This document shows positions 46,650 through 57,740 of a DNA stretch of 64,000 bases, one piece after another. Within the stretch, counting starts at the first letter, position 1; each line of letters begins with the position of its first letter. Under the pieces are notes generated by a model. The model searched no databases, was not told where the DNA came from, and saw nothing but the letters and a program-made list of their open reading frames with translations. A program made the position numbers and the translations under genes. Source of the DNA: Archegozetes longisetosus (lineage: Eukaryota > Arthropoda > Arachnida > Sarcoptiformes > Trhypochthoniidae). Where the stretch lies: assembly GCA_018873245.2 (NCBI GenBank), contig JAEMBT020000005.1:12074001-12138000 (forward strand). The letters are read 5' to 3'.

Positions 46650-49600
46650 GAGGACTCCAACGCATCCGCATCTTAGTTGTGGAGCCCACCTTGGACTGCC
46701 GTCTCCGAAGAACTTCGACACAGCAACACCAAGCCAAATGGATGCAACATTCCTCCGGTCACCAGAAAATGCACCGCGAAATCAGGTAAGACCTCTTTTA
46801 CTTATCCCCATTTCTTTAATCCTATCTCCCTATGCATGCTTTCCGCCATTTTATTTGTTTACATCCGCTCGCTCTCCTCTACCTCTACACCCAGCAGCGC
46901 CCATGTCTACCCGCACAGCTACCCACCTCTACCTCGCCCTCCCCGCACCCCACAGAATACCCCCTCATTTTCCAAACCTGGGCCATTAACGCTAGCCTCA
47001 ATGGCCCGCTCCCTAATACTACAAGCCGGCGATATCGAACTCAATCCAGGCCCCTTCCTTCCCCCCAATTAAATATCCTTCAACTGAATATAAATGGTAT
47101 TAGAAAAAAATTACCCGAACTTTCCAATTTCCTATCCTTCCATCAAATACATATAGCCGCCCTCCAGGAAACCAAACTAACCCCCCGAGCACAAACCCCC
47201 AAAATCCCTAACTACTCCCCCATCAGACTAGACCGCAAACAAGGCCCCGGAGGCGGCCTTATTTTATACGTTCACAGCTCCATCCCATACTACACCCACA
47301 CCCCCTTCTGCCTCCTCCCAACACCCCCGTGGAAATGCAAGCCTGCTCGATATTCTTAGATAAATCCATTTACACAATAGTTAACATCTATAACCCTCCC
47401 CCACCAAAAGCACCCCCGCAGTACAATCCTGACCTCCAACCCCTATCAAATTTACCCAACCCCATCATTGTAAGTGACTTCAATGCCCATCACCCAACCT
47501 GGTTTAAATCACAACCCCCCGACACCCGCGGAGACCTCCTTGATCAAATCGAGCCCCTCCCCCTCCTAATACTAAATGAAAAAACTCCAACACGTGTAGC
47601 CCCTCACAAAACCCTACCTCCCCCGACCTAACCTTAGCCACTCCAAGCCTCGCCTCCCGGCTCTCATGGCAGACCCTGCCTGCCCTCTCCTCTGATCACC
47701 TGCCTATAATAATATCCCTTCCCCTACTCCGTAGGATACCCCCTAACCTTCCCAAGTCCTACACAAACTTTAAAAAAGCCGACTAGCCTAGGTTTACGAA
47801 AATAGTTGACGAATCCCTCAAAGATTACGACCCCTCTCTCTTTGTTTCCATTGACCGCGCAGAATCCCATATCAGGGAATCCATCAATAATGCCTCAAAA
47901 TTAACCATCTCTTCCGGCCGCAGAAATTGCTATATTCCCTCCTTCTCTCCAACTATTAAAGCTTTAATTTCTGAAAGAAACTCCCTGCGCCATAGGCTCT
48001 CCCGTTCCACCAACCCCTCCCCCATCTGAATCTGATTCTCAACATCTAACGGCCCTAAATAAACTAATACAAACAGAAATAAACAAGCTCAGGCACCAGC
48101 GCTGGGCTGACTTTGTCGAGACACTCGATCACCGCGCCGCACCCCGTAAACTCTGGAAAACCCTCAAAGCTATAGACAATAGCACCTCCCAATCCCACGA
48201 AAATATTGCTCAGCCTATACCAAACCGAGCTCTAGCCATAAATCCCAGGCTAACATCCTAATAAAACATTACGCCTCCATATCATGCATGCCCCATGTTA
48301 AATCCGATAGAAAATCCTTTCGGTCCGTGAAATCTCTGAGACTCAGTGATTCTCTTGATCCTGCCTTCACCAACGAGCAAACCCTCGCTATTATCCGTTC
48401 AATACCCTCTTCTAATGCCCTAGGCCCCGACAAAATATCCAACTCCCACCTAAAACACCTCGGCCCCAATGCAATAGCTGCTCTCACTAAGCTTTTCAAC
48501 TTATCCCACCAAAAATGCGCGATCCTTTCCATCTGGAAGAAATCCGTAATTATCCCCATCCTCAAGCCAAACAAAGCACCTAACCTCCCTTCATCTTACC
48601 GACCTATCTCCCTCCTATCTCCCATCTCAAAAGTTATGGAAAGACTAATGAAATCCTGCATTGAACCCCTTCTCCCCCTAAATCTTCACCAACACGGCTT
48701 CCGGAAATCCCTTTCTACCACAACTGCTCTGACCGAAATAACACAAACAATCCTGGACGGCTTCAACCAACCTAAACCCACCACCCGCACCATCGCACTC
48801 TGCCTTGACCTCTCAAAAGCTTTCGATACTGTCTCCATCCCTCTCCTCATTAAAAAATTGCATGAATCTCCTTAACCCCCTAATGATGTACGCTGGCTTG
48901 CTAACTTCCTCAGAGGCAGGCAAGCTTGTGTCAAGTTAGGAAATACCTTCAGCCTCCACAGGAACTTGCGCAACGGTGTCCCACAAGGTGCAGTTCTCTC
49001 ACCCCTACTGTTCAATTACTATATATCCGATATCCCCACCCCTCCCTCTCCTATAAAGCTTATAAGCTACGCTGACATCACCCTCCTATCTTCCTACCCT
49101 AACAAAAGCACTGCCGCCTCCATCCTCCAAACCTTTTTACCAAAAATAGAACAATGGGCCCTCAAATACCGACTGACTATCTCCCCTGAAAAATCAAGCT
49201 GCACCCTGTTCACTCCCAACAGACATGAATTAAAATAACAACCCTTTCTTAACCTTAATAAACACTCCTATCCCCACAGCCAAAAATCCTAAAATCCTAG
49301 GGGTAATCTTCGATCCTCTGCTCACCTTTTCGCCACACATAACTCACCTAATACAAAAATCCAGTCGTCGCCTAAATTCCTTTAAAGCACTCTCCTCTAC
49401 CTCCTGGGGTCAGGACAAAGAAACCCTTACAAACCTTTATAAATCTTATATTCGCCCTGTGTTAGAATACGCATCCCCTCCTGGTTTCCCCCGGTTTCCC
49501 TCAAATCAACAAAAACTTCAAACTACGCAAAACAAAGCCCTGCGCATAATAACCGGTTCCACCCTTATGGCCTTCCATTCCCACTTCCACCACGAAACAA

Positions 49601-50194
49601 AAATACTCCCCTTAATTTCCCACATTAACATGAAAGGCTCCCAATTCTTCACTAAACTTACCGACCCCTCCCACCCCCTCCACCATCTCACCCATCCCTA
49701 CTCGCCCCCGCGCAATATGAAGAACAGACCTTCATTCCACTTCCGTTAACTCCTAAAAAAACACTCGGACCCTCATACTGACACTACCCCCTCAAAATAG
49801 CCAGCCTCCACACCAATTTAGCAGCCCTCAGCATAAACTCCCTATCATCCAACAAACTATTAGGACAAAAATCCCCGTTATCAGTAGTTCAGAAACCCTA
49901 CTCCCCAGGAAAGCTCGCTCTGCTCTACCCAACTCCGCTCTAACTACTCCCCCCTCCTCCGAGACTATCTCCACCTTATTAAAAGAAGCGACACCAACCG
50001 ATGCCGCTTCTGTAATTCATCCCCCGAAACCACCAGACATATCTTCTCCAGCTGCCCCAACCTTTCCTCTTTACGACACATACCAAATAGATCTTTTCTT
50101 CCTATGGAGAGCACTTGAAGACGCGGTCGCATTTCTGGAGGCCTCAGGGGTAATGTGAAATGCATTACATACCTGGAGGCAACAACAAAAACAT
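46650..50194 (+). mobile_element. Non-LTR retrotransposon (LINE), decayed, with a 2A-like motif
   Basis: Bounded by perfect 11-bp copies of GGGAAAAAATT (46639-46649 and 50195-50205), the target-site duplication. In order it carries: an N-terminal stretch ending in GDIELNPGP (47028-47054); an AP-endonuclease-like domain (LNILQLNINGIRKK, AALQETKL, GPGGGLILYV, later NPIIVSDFNAHHP and SSDHLPI, 47070-47720); a reverse transcriptase (SSYRPISLLSPISKVMERL, CLDLSKAFDTV, RNGVPQGAVLSPLLF, SYADI, 48288-49238); a thumb region (RPVLEYASP, TQNKALRIITG); and a Cys/His end (CRFCNSSPETTRHIFSSCP, ~50000-50060). Several frameshifts and a TAA at 48873-48875 break it, and the YADD box is YADI. The sense strand is very C-rich and unlike the host. 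The layout fits the Jockey/CR1/L2 side of the LINEs; the exact clade is not established. Confidence 0.85.
47028..47054 (+). other. 2A-type ribosome-skipping peptide motif
   Basis: The frame starting at 46677 encodes AGDIELNPGPF, matching the D(V/I)ExNPGP consensus of 2A peptides, directly before the endonuclease domain. 2A motifs at the N-terminus of LINE proteins are known in other animals and in trypanosomes. The 2A frame and the endonuclease frame differ by one base at a C-run near 47061-47067, so the link is broken in this copy. Confidence 0.8.
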
Positions 50195-50809
50195 GGGAAA
50201 AAATTATAGTCAAATAGAATGACAAAAGGAATCTCTTTAAGAGAATGTTTCCGAAAATACCACTTCCACCCGAACCGGTGCGCACCCGTTCGGGCCATTG
50301 GATAAACTCAGTTGAGTGGTACGGAAAGTATTTAGAGAGCTTTTGTCAATTCACATCTGAATTAGATTCAAAGGAATCAATTACTATACAGAGAACAGAA
50401 GAATTGATTTCAACTGAAAAGTATTATCTAATCTGTGATCTGTAATGCCAACTTTACTTGTCTTTCAAAATTAATTAAGCAATTGGAGGCTCAAGAAAAG
50501 CTTCTGTTCGATGGTCCTCATCTGATTGACTCTACTTTACAAGAAATGAAGGAATCAAAAGGAAATAAGTCAAAAATAATTTTAGAGAAATTCAATTATG
50601 TTTTAGAGAAAAACAAAGGACTCAAAAAAATTAGAGCTATTAATGCTATGATAAATGGGAATAAAATGGAATCTTTTGATAATAATCTGACCTCTGAAGA
50701 GATGGCTGTCTTTAAATGGACGCTGATCACCACTTTTAATGTCGAAAGAAGTTTTTCAAGTTATAAGTTTATACTTAATGACCTTATAATATATTTGAAT
50801 CTCATTTAA

Positions 50810-51040
50810 AGTATCATTTTATTGTCAATTCCAACAGTGATTATCTAAAAGCTTTCGTACATTAAGAATAATATGTATTTGTTTGACTTTCAACAGAATT
50901 TTAAAATTCATAACCAAATATAATCAAATATTGGACCTAAAATAAATATATATTCAGTCTTTACTGATGACAAAACCCAAAACAAAAAATTCATATTCAG
51001 TATTAAGTTTTAGTCATTTGGGTCGTTTAGTCAACATTGG
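50810..51040. other. Short spacer
   Basis: Probably the 3' flank of the hAT relic. No ends or gene could be assigned. Confidence 0.3.
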
Positions 51041-51849
51041 GTGCCATACACACTGACAATTTATAATGAAGAACTTCTCGTCAATTATTCATCAGAGCTT
51101 CTTAACCATTATGATAACGATCCAGAATTTATCAATAGAATTATTTCAATTGACGAGACATGGATCAAATGCTGTGATCCAACCAACTCCTCGTCATGCA
51201 AGGAATGGAGACTGCAGGGAATCACCGTAAGTATACACGTTGGAACTTTGGAAAAATTAATTTAATGCGAGCGGACTTGTATTTTTGTTCTCAGACCAAC
51301 TAAAGTCAAGGCAACGCAGAGAGATTAGAAGCAAGAGATGATAGTAGCTTTATGGCAATCAGGTTCTTGATTATCAAATTCTGCCGCATGAAGTAGCAGG
51401 GAACCATGAAGTTTATCTCGATCTTTTTACAAAATGTAGCACTTCGATGTGTTCGCTTCGATTCATCAGATTCGATGTCCTATCATTCTACATGACAATG
51501 CGTGCCTACACAAACATCAATATGCGCAATCATTCTTTAGTCGATATCGTTGGGAGGAATTGAAACACTCCTGCAGCCCAGATCTGAATCCTTGCGATTA
51601 TGACGGTATTGCAAGAATTAAGTACCCTAGTAGAGGGAGATTTAATACAGAGAAGGCCCTAATGGTTGCGTATGACGCTGTTATTGACAATACTAATGAT
51701 AAAATGCAAGCATTGGTATATCACACCTCCCACGATGCTGGCGAACCGTCATTCAGCTGAATAGTGAAAATATTATATAATACAAAAATATCACATTTTT
51801 GTCATTTTCTTTGAGTTATAAAATTCCGGTTATTTTTGGACCCACCTAA
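51041..51849 (+). pseudogene. mariner transposase relic (3' part)
   Basis: Reads ELLVNYSSELLNHYDND, RIISIDETWIKCCDP and KEWRL in one frame (51041-51265), then ILHDNACLHKHQYAQSFFSRYRWEEL and CSPDLNPCDYDGIARIKY in another (51449-51760). These are the three catalytic blocks of a DD34D mariner, and all three Asp are still present. The N-terminal DNA-binding part is missing. The right end matches a mariner-type terminus (TTAGGTGGGTCCAAAAATAA on the minus strand) ending at 51849. No left partner was found. Confidence 0.75.
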
Positions 51850-52104
51850 TGATACGCTTAGTATTTAAAAATAGCAATTCAATACTTCATAACATGTTAA
51901 AAATGTTCATTATTTTCTAAACAAGGCTTAATTAATCATATTGTCTGAAACTCTTAATAGTGTTTAGGAAATTACTTTCTTGACCACAAAAAGAGTTAGT
52001 AAATAAATAAGTTTTATAAACAAAGGCTCTCTTTTATTGTAAACACCATTTTTGATACTAAAAGTGTATTTAAGCAGAACATCATGATTAAAGAACAATC
52101 TTTG

Positions 52105-52511
52105 GCATTCTGATCAGGTATGATCTACCCGTCACTTATAACCCTGAGGTGTGATCTACAACTACTATGCATAAAATAATTTTATTTAAGAAACCATAAA
52201 TAAAAACTAATTAAAAAAAGTGTAAAAGAATTAAAGCAATAAAATTCAAAAATCGCAAATAAGAGGAAGTTATCTTGCTTGGAATTGAATGACTTCCACC
52301 AGAACTGTTTCAGGCACCTCGGCAGCATTACCGGAGCAGAAAACTTGCAATAGCTCAAAATCAAAGCTATTCATAATTGAACTACATGTGTAAATTACAA
52401 AAGTCACTTTTCATAAGTTTTATTGGATATTAAATTTGCCTATGACTTACAGTGAGGCAAGTTCTAAGTGTAGATCACTATTAGATGTAGATCACACCTT
52501 ATCAGAATGCC
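52105..52511. mobile_element. 407-bp TIR element with 8-bp duplication
   Basis: The ends GGCATTCTGATCAGGT and the reverse complement of the right end, GGCATTCTGATAAGGT, are followed by GATCTAC on both sides. Identical CAATCTTT flanks (52097-52104 and 52512-52519) are the target duplication. The empty site is visible at about 9990-10005. No transposase. An 8-bp duplication suggests hAT mobilisation. Confidence 0.82.
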
Positions 52512-52595
52512 CAATCTTTTGTTCGGCTTACTTCAAACTTTATCTATAAATAGAATCTGATAGACGCGCAATATTAAAGAAAAATTGCACTTAAT

Positions 52596-53196
52596 GGGTG
52601 AATTCGGGCTAATGGGTCTAAAGGAATTCTCGACCCCCACTCCAAAGTGTGATACATCATTGGATTCAGTTCGTCGAGTTAAACATTTTGATGTCACACT
52701 CGACCGTTTCCAACCCGATCCTGACTACTTCTGGCCAGCCAGATCTAACCCCCTCGAAAATGGATAAACTTGGCTTTACCAAGTTGTGACCCAAACCAAA
52801 TCTGATACCAACTAAGGTATAACACGTTAGGTCGCTTGGTGATCTAACTTATTCCTCCTTAGTTTGTATCAGGCTTGTTTGGATTACGACTCTAAATCCA
52901 GGTTTATCTATTACAAGGTACTAAACCAAACAAAGATGGATATCTCGAGAACTACTTGCGGTAATTGATCAAGTGAGGTATCAAAATGCTCAGTTCGACA
53001 TTCTGGGTCCAATGATAAATCACTTGGTATGGTCAGCCACTCCTATCGGAAGTTGGCCAGAAGTTGTCAGGTTTGGGTCAGAAGTGGTCAAGCGTGGCAT
53101 CAAAATGTTCAGCTCGACGAACTGAATCTAATGGTGTATCACACTTAGGGGTAGGGGGTTGAGGACACCTTAGACCCATTAGTCCGAATTGACCCA
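52596..53196. mobile_element. ~600-bp element with >100-nt inverted ends
   Basis: GGGTGAATTCGGGCTAATGG at the left and GGGTCAATTCGGACTAATGG (reverse complement) at the right extend into >100 nt of imperfect pairing (TCAGTTCGTCGAG and AAGTGTGATACA shared). It is flanked by CACTTAAT and CACTCAAT; copy 1 of the duplicated block has the uninterrupted CACTCAAT. No transposase frame. Confidence 0.75.
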
Positions 53197-53208
53197 CACT
53201 CAATATAT

Positions 53209-55016
53209 CGCCGCCTGTGTACTATGAGGTTTCAAATCAATTTTTTTGACAAAGTCAGTTATTAACGAATTCATATATCTTGTCATGGTCTTGATGCTGA
53301 TATTTATTGAGATTTATCAATTTATGCCTGGTTCGGTCGTAATCGTCAACTAGTCGAGTTAGATGAGCAAAACACTTGTTAAACAGACCTTTCACAATCT
53401 TGAGTTATTAGAACTAAATCCTATTTAAGTCCGATGAAGAGGATCATATTCTGCTGAAATTTAATTTTTTCAAAATTGATTTGATGACTTTGGTTTCTTC
53501 TGTATCGATAAATTCAATTCTCTAATAAACTGCTGTTAAATGCATCATTTCTTTATAAAAATTCACTTTTCAATGATTCTAATAATTTCTTAATGAAATA
53601 TTTAAAAATTGGCGACATAAAAATAATTAAGTCGAATTTGGGCTTAAGAAGATTTTGATCAAGTTGTTGAGATATTTTTTAAATGTTCGAAATTTATTTT
53701 CTACTTCCCTTTTAAAATTTCCTAGATAAAAATCTGTTTAGATTTAGTTATTAATCGATTTTCGATCATTTAGAACCTGGTAGCACTCAGTTTTGGATTC
53801 AATTTTCGTGCAATAAGATTCTAAATCCAAAAATCAGTTCTGAGTTATCCATGATAGAAATAGAGAAACACTCAAATGAACAGTGGAATATTCGCATCTC
53901 ACATACATTACTTGGTAAAATTTTAAAGAATTATTCTTCAATTCATTGTTGATGTATAACATAATCGAACTTCAAAGTAGATTTTATCGTTAGTACTCTT
54001 TTGCATTTAGAACCTTATACATATGTACAGATTGTCCAAAATACAACTAAACTCAGATTTTGAGTACAATTTTGTTTAATATTACGCATCGATTAGATGC
54101 AACCTATGAATAAAGTTTGAAACAAGTAAATGAAGTCAACTTTTTAATTATAACGTTTGAGATAAAAACAAAAGTAGTGTTTAACCCTTCGAAGGAATTG
54201 TGTTTAGAATCACTTAAAGGGAAAGATGGGGTCAAAAAATCGCGGGAACTTTCCTGGACGAATCTGGGCTTATTATGCGTAGAACTCAAGGACTAAACAA
54301 AAATACCCCACTATTCCATTCACATATCGTATTGTATCCAAGTCATAACATTTGACATCACAGTTAACCCCTTTCTTATTGGATTCATCCAAATTGCATT
54401 GAAATATATTACGAAAAAAAGTTACGCGAATAGAAAGGTGGGGTACGACACTAGACTTTGCTTTACTTATTTATTTTTAGAATTTTAATTATAAGTAATA
54501 TTAAAATGACAATTATGTAGTTTTGTTAAGAAATAGTTTGTGATAGAATACAGAATTTTTTAGATTTTTTGCATTTATGGTTTGTTTTTAACAAAATTTC
54601 AAAATATTGTTAGGACAAATAAGACCCCACAGTTCCTTCGAAGGGTTAAAATAGTCTTCTCAATCAAACAAAGAGTTTTTATTCATAAAACTTATTAGTT
54701 AACCAAGTCTTGCGATCGAACTAGAGAAGAATTTGTGCTGATGAATTTGGTAAAAAGGGATCAACGAATGCGACTATAATTGACATTAATAGCATTAATA
54801 AGTGTATGTTGTAGAGAACGTTTCTAAACACTATCTTGTATATCATATTAGATTAATAAAAGTTCACTTCGATAGATCAAATTTTCAGTATATGAGTAAT
54901 TGATATTACTTGCGATTAAAATACCAAACTGCAAAAAGCCTTTAACTGCTTTATCTGAGTTTAGTTTTATTTTGGACAATCTGTATAAGGTTATTATATG
55001 TAGTATTCAGGCGACC
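53209..55016. mobile_element. 1.8-kb composite insertion with CCGCCTG/CAGGCGA ends
   Basis: Begins CGCCGCCTGTGTACTA, ends TAGTATTCAGGCGACC and is flanked by ATAT on both sides (53205-53208 and 55017-55020). The empty site is at about 10077-10083. Inside, a second inverted pair (AACCTTATACATATGTACAG and TTGTCCAAAATACAACT near 54011-54050, mirrored at 54955-54995) and a TTAA element (54185-54645) are nested. No coding region. Confidence 0.6.
54185..54645. mobile_element. piggyBac-like MITE, CCCTTCGAAGGAA family
   Basis: Perfect TTAA flanks (54181-54184 and 54646-54649) and inverted ends CCCTTCGAAGGAA and TTCCTTCGAAGGG. 461 bp, no transposase. The ends resemble those of the 22528 and 55571 elements, but the interior differs. 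Confidence 0.78.
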
Positions 55017-55570
55017 ATATGAGTTTAGAAGATAAAAAGACACTATATATTTATATAAGTTTTGGTTTCAGTTAAATCTTGAACTTTTAACTAACGATAA
55101 AATAGTATAAAGATAAATCTTATCGCGGAAATTTTCAATGTAACATATCAATGATTTACATTATTAATGATTATCAATGGTTATACAAATGATTATTGGC
55201 GCAAACTTTGGTTCATATCAAACCGTAATGAAGTCAAGCTAAAAGTATGATAAAGATATGAAAAGTTGGATTAGTTCTAAACTGTTAGTAATCTGAACTC
55301 CCTTTCAATTTTTAAAATTAAGTAGTGTTCAATACTTCTTATACTCATAATCTATAACTTAAGGCTTAGATTCAAAAAATATTTAATGACTAAAGTGTTT
55401 AAATACAATATATAGATACTAGTGCTTTATAAATCATTTTGATATTTTTCGACAGAGAAGAGGCTTCTCTGCAGTCAAAGCTTCATATGTAAATGGAATA
55501 TTATTTCTAAAGGTATACGGCTTCTCGTATGATAACCCAAAACTGTTAATGATAAAATGTCTCAATTTAA

Positions 55571-56053
55571 CCCTTCATCATAACTTCTAAAAACGTAGAA
55601 TTAACTGTGAGCTGAAATGTTACTCCACATTTCTCACATCTTATATCAATTCTGAGTGCTGATGCCTTTCAAATCGAATCTGGGCCACGCTTTCCAAGCT
55701 TTAATTGATATATTAATTAGTTTCTAATTAGCATCTGCTACAGCGTCATCAGTGGTTCACCACTTCTCTCATTGCTGGTACATCACAACACTGCGACACA
55801 AAAAGTAAATACGAAGCACTATGATGTTAGAGCAAATTTCTGTCCTTAGTAGTTACAGATTTAATCTCAGAATGACGTGTTGCCAGAAAATTTTTTAAAA
55901 ATAAAATCAAAATTAATCAGATTTTTTTCATTCAAAGTCAAATATATGGTTGAGGAATACTTAAATTTTCAAGAAATTGCGACATTTGGGTGATTTTAGC
56001 GAGATTTTTAAGTAAAACTTGGAAACATTTTACCTCACGGTTGTGATGAAGGG
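55571..56053. mobile_element. piggyBac-like MITE, copy B (relative of 22528)
   Basis: TTAA at 55567-55570 and an eroded TAA after 56053 flank inverted ends CCCTTCATCATAACT and GGTTGTGATGAAGGG. The interior shares CTGCTACAGCGTCATCAGTG and GCGACAT/TTGTGACG-region matches with copy A. Confidence 0.75.
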
Positions 56054-56128
56054 TAACTATAATATGACTCCGGGTCAATGTAGAGTCATCCTATAAATCA
56101 TCTCACATTCAAATTACATATTACACTA

Positions 56129-57488
56129 CTAGGTCGGACTAAAATTTTTTGGACTCTCATAAAACATATACTACAAATGATATTTTGGATATGATTTTAT
56201 TTTTATTTAATATATTCTCCATCATCCTGGATGACAGCCTCCCAGCGGCAAGGGAGGCGTCTTATTCCTTTAAATGATTTTTTTAATTTCATTTATAGTT
56301 CCCTCAAAGGCACGTATGAGCTCAGCCTCATTCTGGTATCTGACACCTTTATGAGTCTGCTTTATTTTAGCAAACCCGTCAATATCCATGGGGCTTAAAT
56401 ACGGGCTGTACGGGGGGTGTCTTAAGATCCTCCAACGGTGTCGATTAAGGAAATCCTTGATTGCGGGCTGTTTGTGAGGGTAAGCATTATCGTGGAGGAT
56501 GAGTGGTCGATGAATCCGTGCTCGTCTGATCTCTGGGTACAGCCGATTCTTTAGAAATTCAAGATATTTGACAGAATTGACCATTTCATTTCTTGGCAGA
56601 AATTGCCATGTAAGAACCCTATCTTTGTGAAACGCTGCAATTAGAACCATCTTCCAATCTTCTATCGATGCTCTAACTTTCACTGATCTAGAATGTAAAA
56701 CAAAGCCGCTGGCACATATTGAAATTGACGCATATTTTTCGAAAGATAATTATGGTTCTTGCTCTGGGAGGCGCCATTCTTTAGCTGATTTGATATCTTT
56801 CGGGTCATAGCTTTTTACATATGTTTCGCCAATAGCGATGATCCTTTCTAGAAATGTGGAATCCTTTGAATGTTCAAGATGCTCTTGTGATATTTCTACT
56901 CTCAGTTGTTTCTGAACGAGGTTAAGACTGTAAGGTACCCATCTAGTACAAGCCTTTCGTGCATGTAATTCTCTCAGAATACATTTCACACTCGAGGGAC
57001 TTATATTTAAATAATCGGCATGATCTAATGTACTCCAATTTCTATCGTCCAATAAAAGCTTTCTCAATTTTTCTGTGGTTTCCTCATCAGTCGCAGTTCG
57101 AGGTCTCCCTACAACCAATATCTGTTTACAGGCTTTACGCTCTCCGTCTCGAGATTGGTTTTAAATATAATAGACGTCTGATCTGGAAAGGGCTAATGAT
57201 CGAGATGCTTTATCCAACATGCGGTGAATTTCGGCAGCTGTATCTTCTAATAAATAGTGTAGCTTGATAAAAGCCCACTGTTCTTCACGTGTAATTGAGG
57301 CCCGAATCGGGTCCATGTTTGGACAAAAAATTTTGTCAATGAAAATAAGTATTAAAATAAAGCGCAAATTCACATGCGACCACATAGTTCACATTTATAA
57401 ACAATACTGATTAAGAATCAAGTGTTTACGGCTAACCATTATCTTTCAAGGCTAAGATATGAGTCCAAAAGATTTTAGTCCGACCTAG
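56129..57488 (-). mobile_element. Full-length mariner, inactive
   Basis: 1360 bp with CTAGGTCGGACTAAAA inverted termini and TA duplications. The minus-strand transposase is spread over 57320-57170, 57118-56750 and 56683-56270, so at least two disruptions are present. The N-terminal segment reads REEQWAFIKLHYLLEDTAAEIHRML. The paired-like domain (GRPRTATDEETTEKLRKLLL) precedes the catalytic blocks IIAIGETYVKSYDPKD, LILHDNAYPHKQ and HPPYSPYLSP. The first catalytic Asp has become Gly, and the third-block SPDL is SPYL. It sits about 250 bp upstream of dsRBD copy 3. Confidence 0.88.
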
Positions 57489-57740
57489 TATTACAAGATA
57501 TAAATGCAATCCTTTATAATGTTATCAAAACACTAACCCAATTAAACAATAGACGATAAAATATAAAGCTCGGCTCTTGCGACACACACCACAAGTACTA
57601 AAGAATTGTTAATACTGTAACTAAAAGATATTTGAATAGAATAATTCAATTACATTTTTATTAATGAAAAGCCAAGTTTTTAAAAATTATTGAATCTATC
57701 GTTGTTTTAAAATTTTGTTTTAAATTTCGTAAACACAGGA

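Larger units (their letters stand above)
45806..50809 (+). pseudogene. hAT-type transposase gene, split by a LINE
   Basis: Left part 45806-46640 and right part 50206-50809 belong to one hAT transposase-like gene. The N-terminal segment has a CxxC...H...H finger (FCKSCQTRV, RQYTSQMHTKSL). The middle has WVAIDETTDCFG and TCLAHRVHNVCEH, typical of the RNase H-like fold. After the insertion the frame resumes with FPKIPLPPEPVRTRSGHW, SVEWYGKYLESFC and the C-terminal NVERSFSSYKFILNDL dimerisation motif. Stops at 46076 and 46443 and near 50215 disable it. The element's own terminal repeats were not located. The insertion is the retrotransposon at 46650-50194. Confidence 0.75.
51850..55045. repeat. 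Duplicated upstream block, copy 2 (broken by insertions)
   Basis: Pieces 51850-52104, 52512-52595 and 55017-55045 together reconstruct most of 9746-10100. The junctions coincide with three TIR elements (52105-52511, 52596-53196, 53209-55016). It lies upstream of dsRBD copy 3 as the intact block lies upstream of copy 1, so the duplication included several hundred bases of 5' flank. Confidence 0.7.

Noticed and set aside
56959-57267. Plus-strand open frame of 102 residues
   Set aside because: Shadow of the minus-strand mariner transposase.
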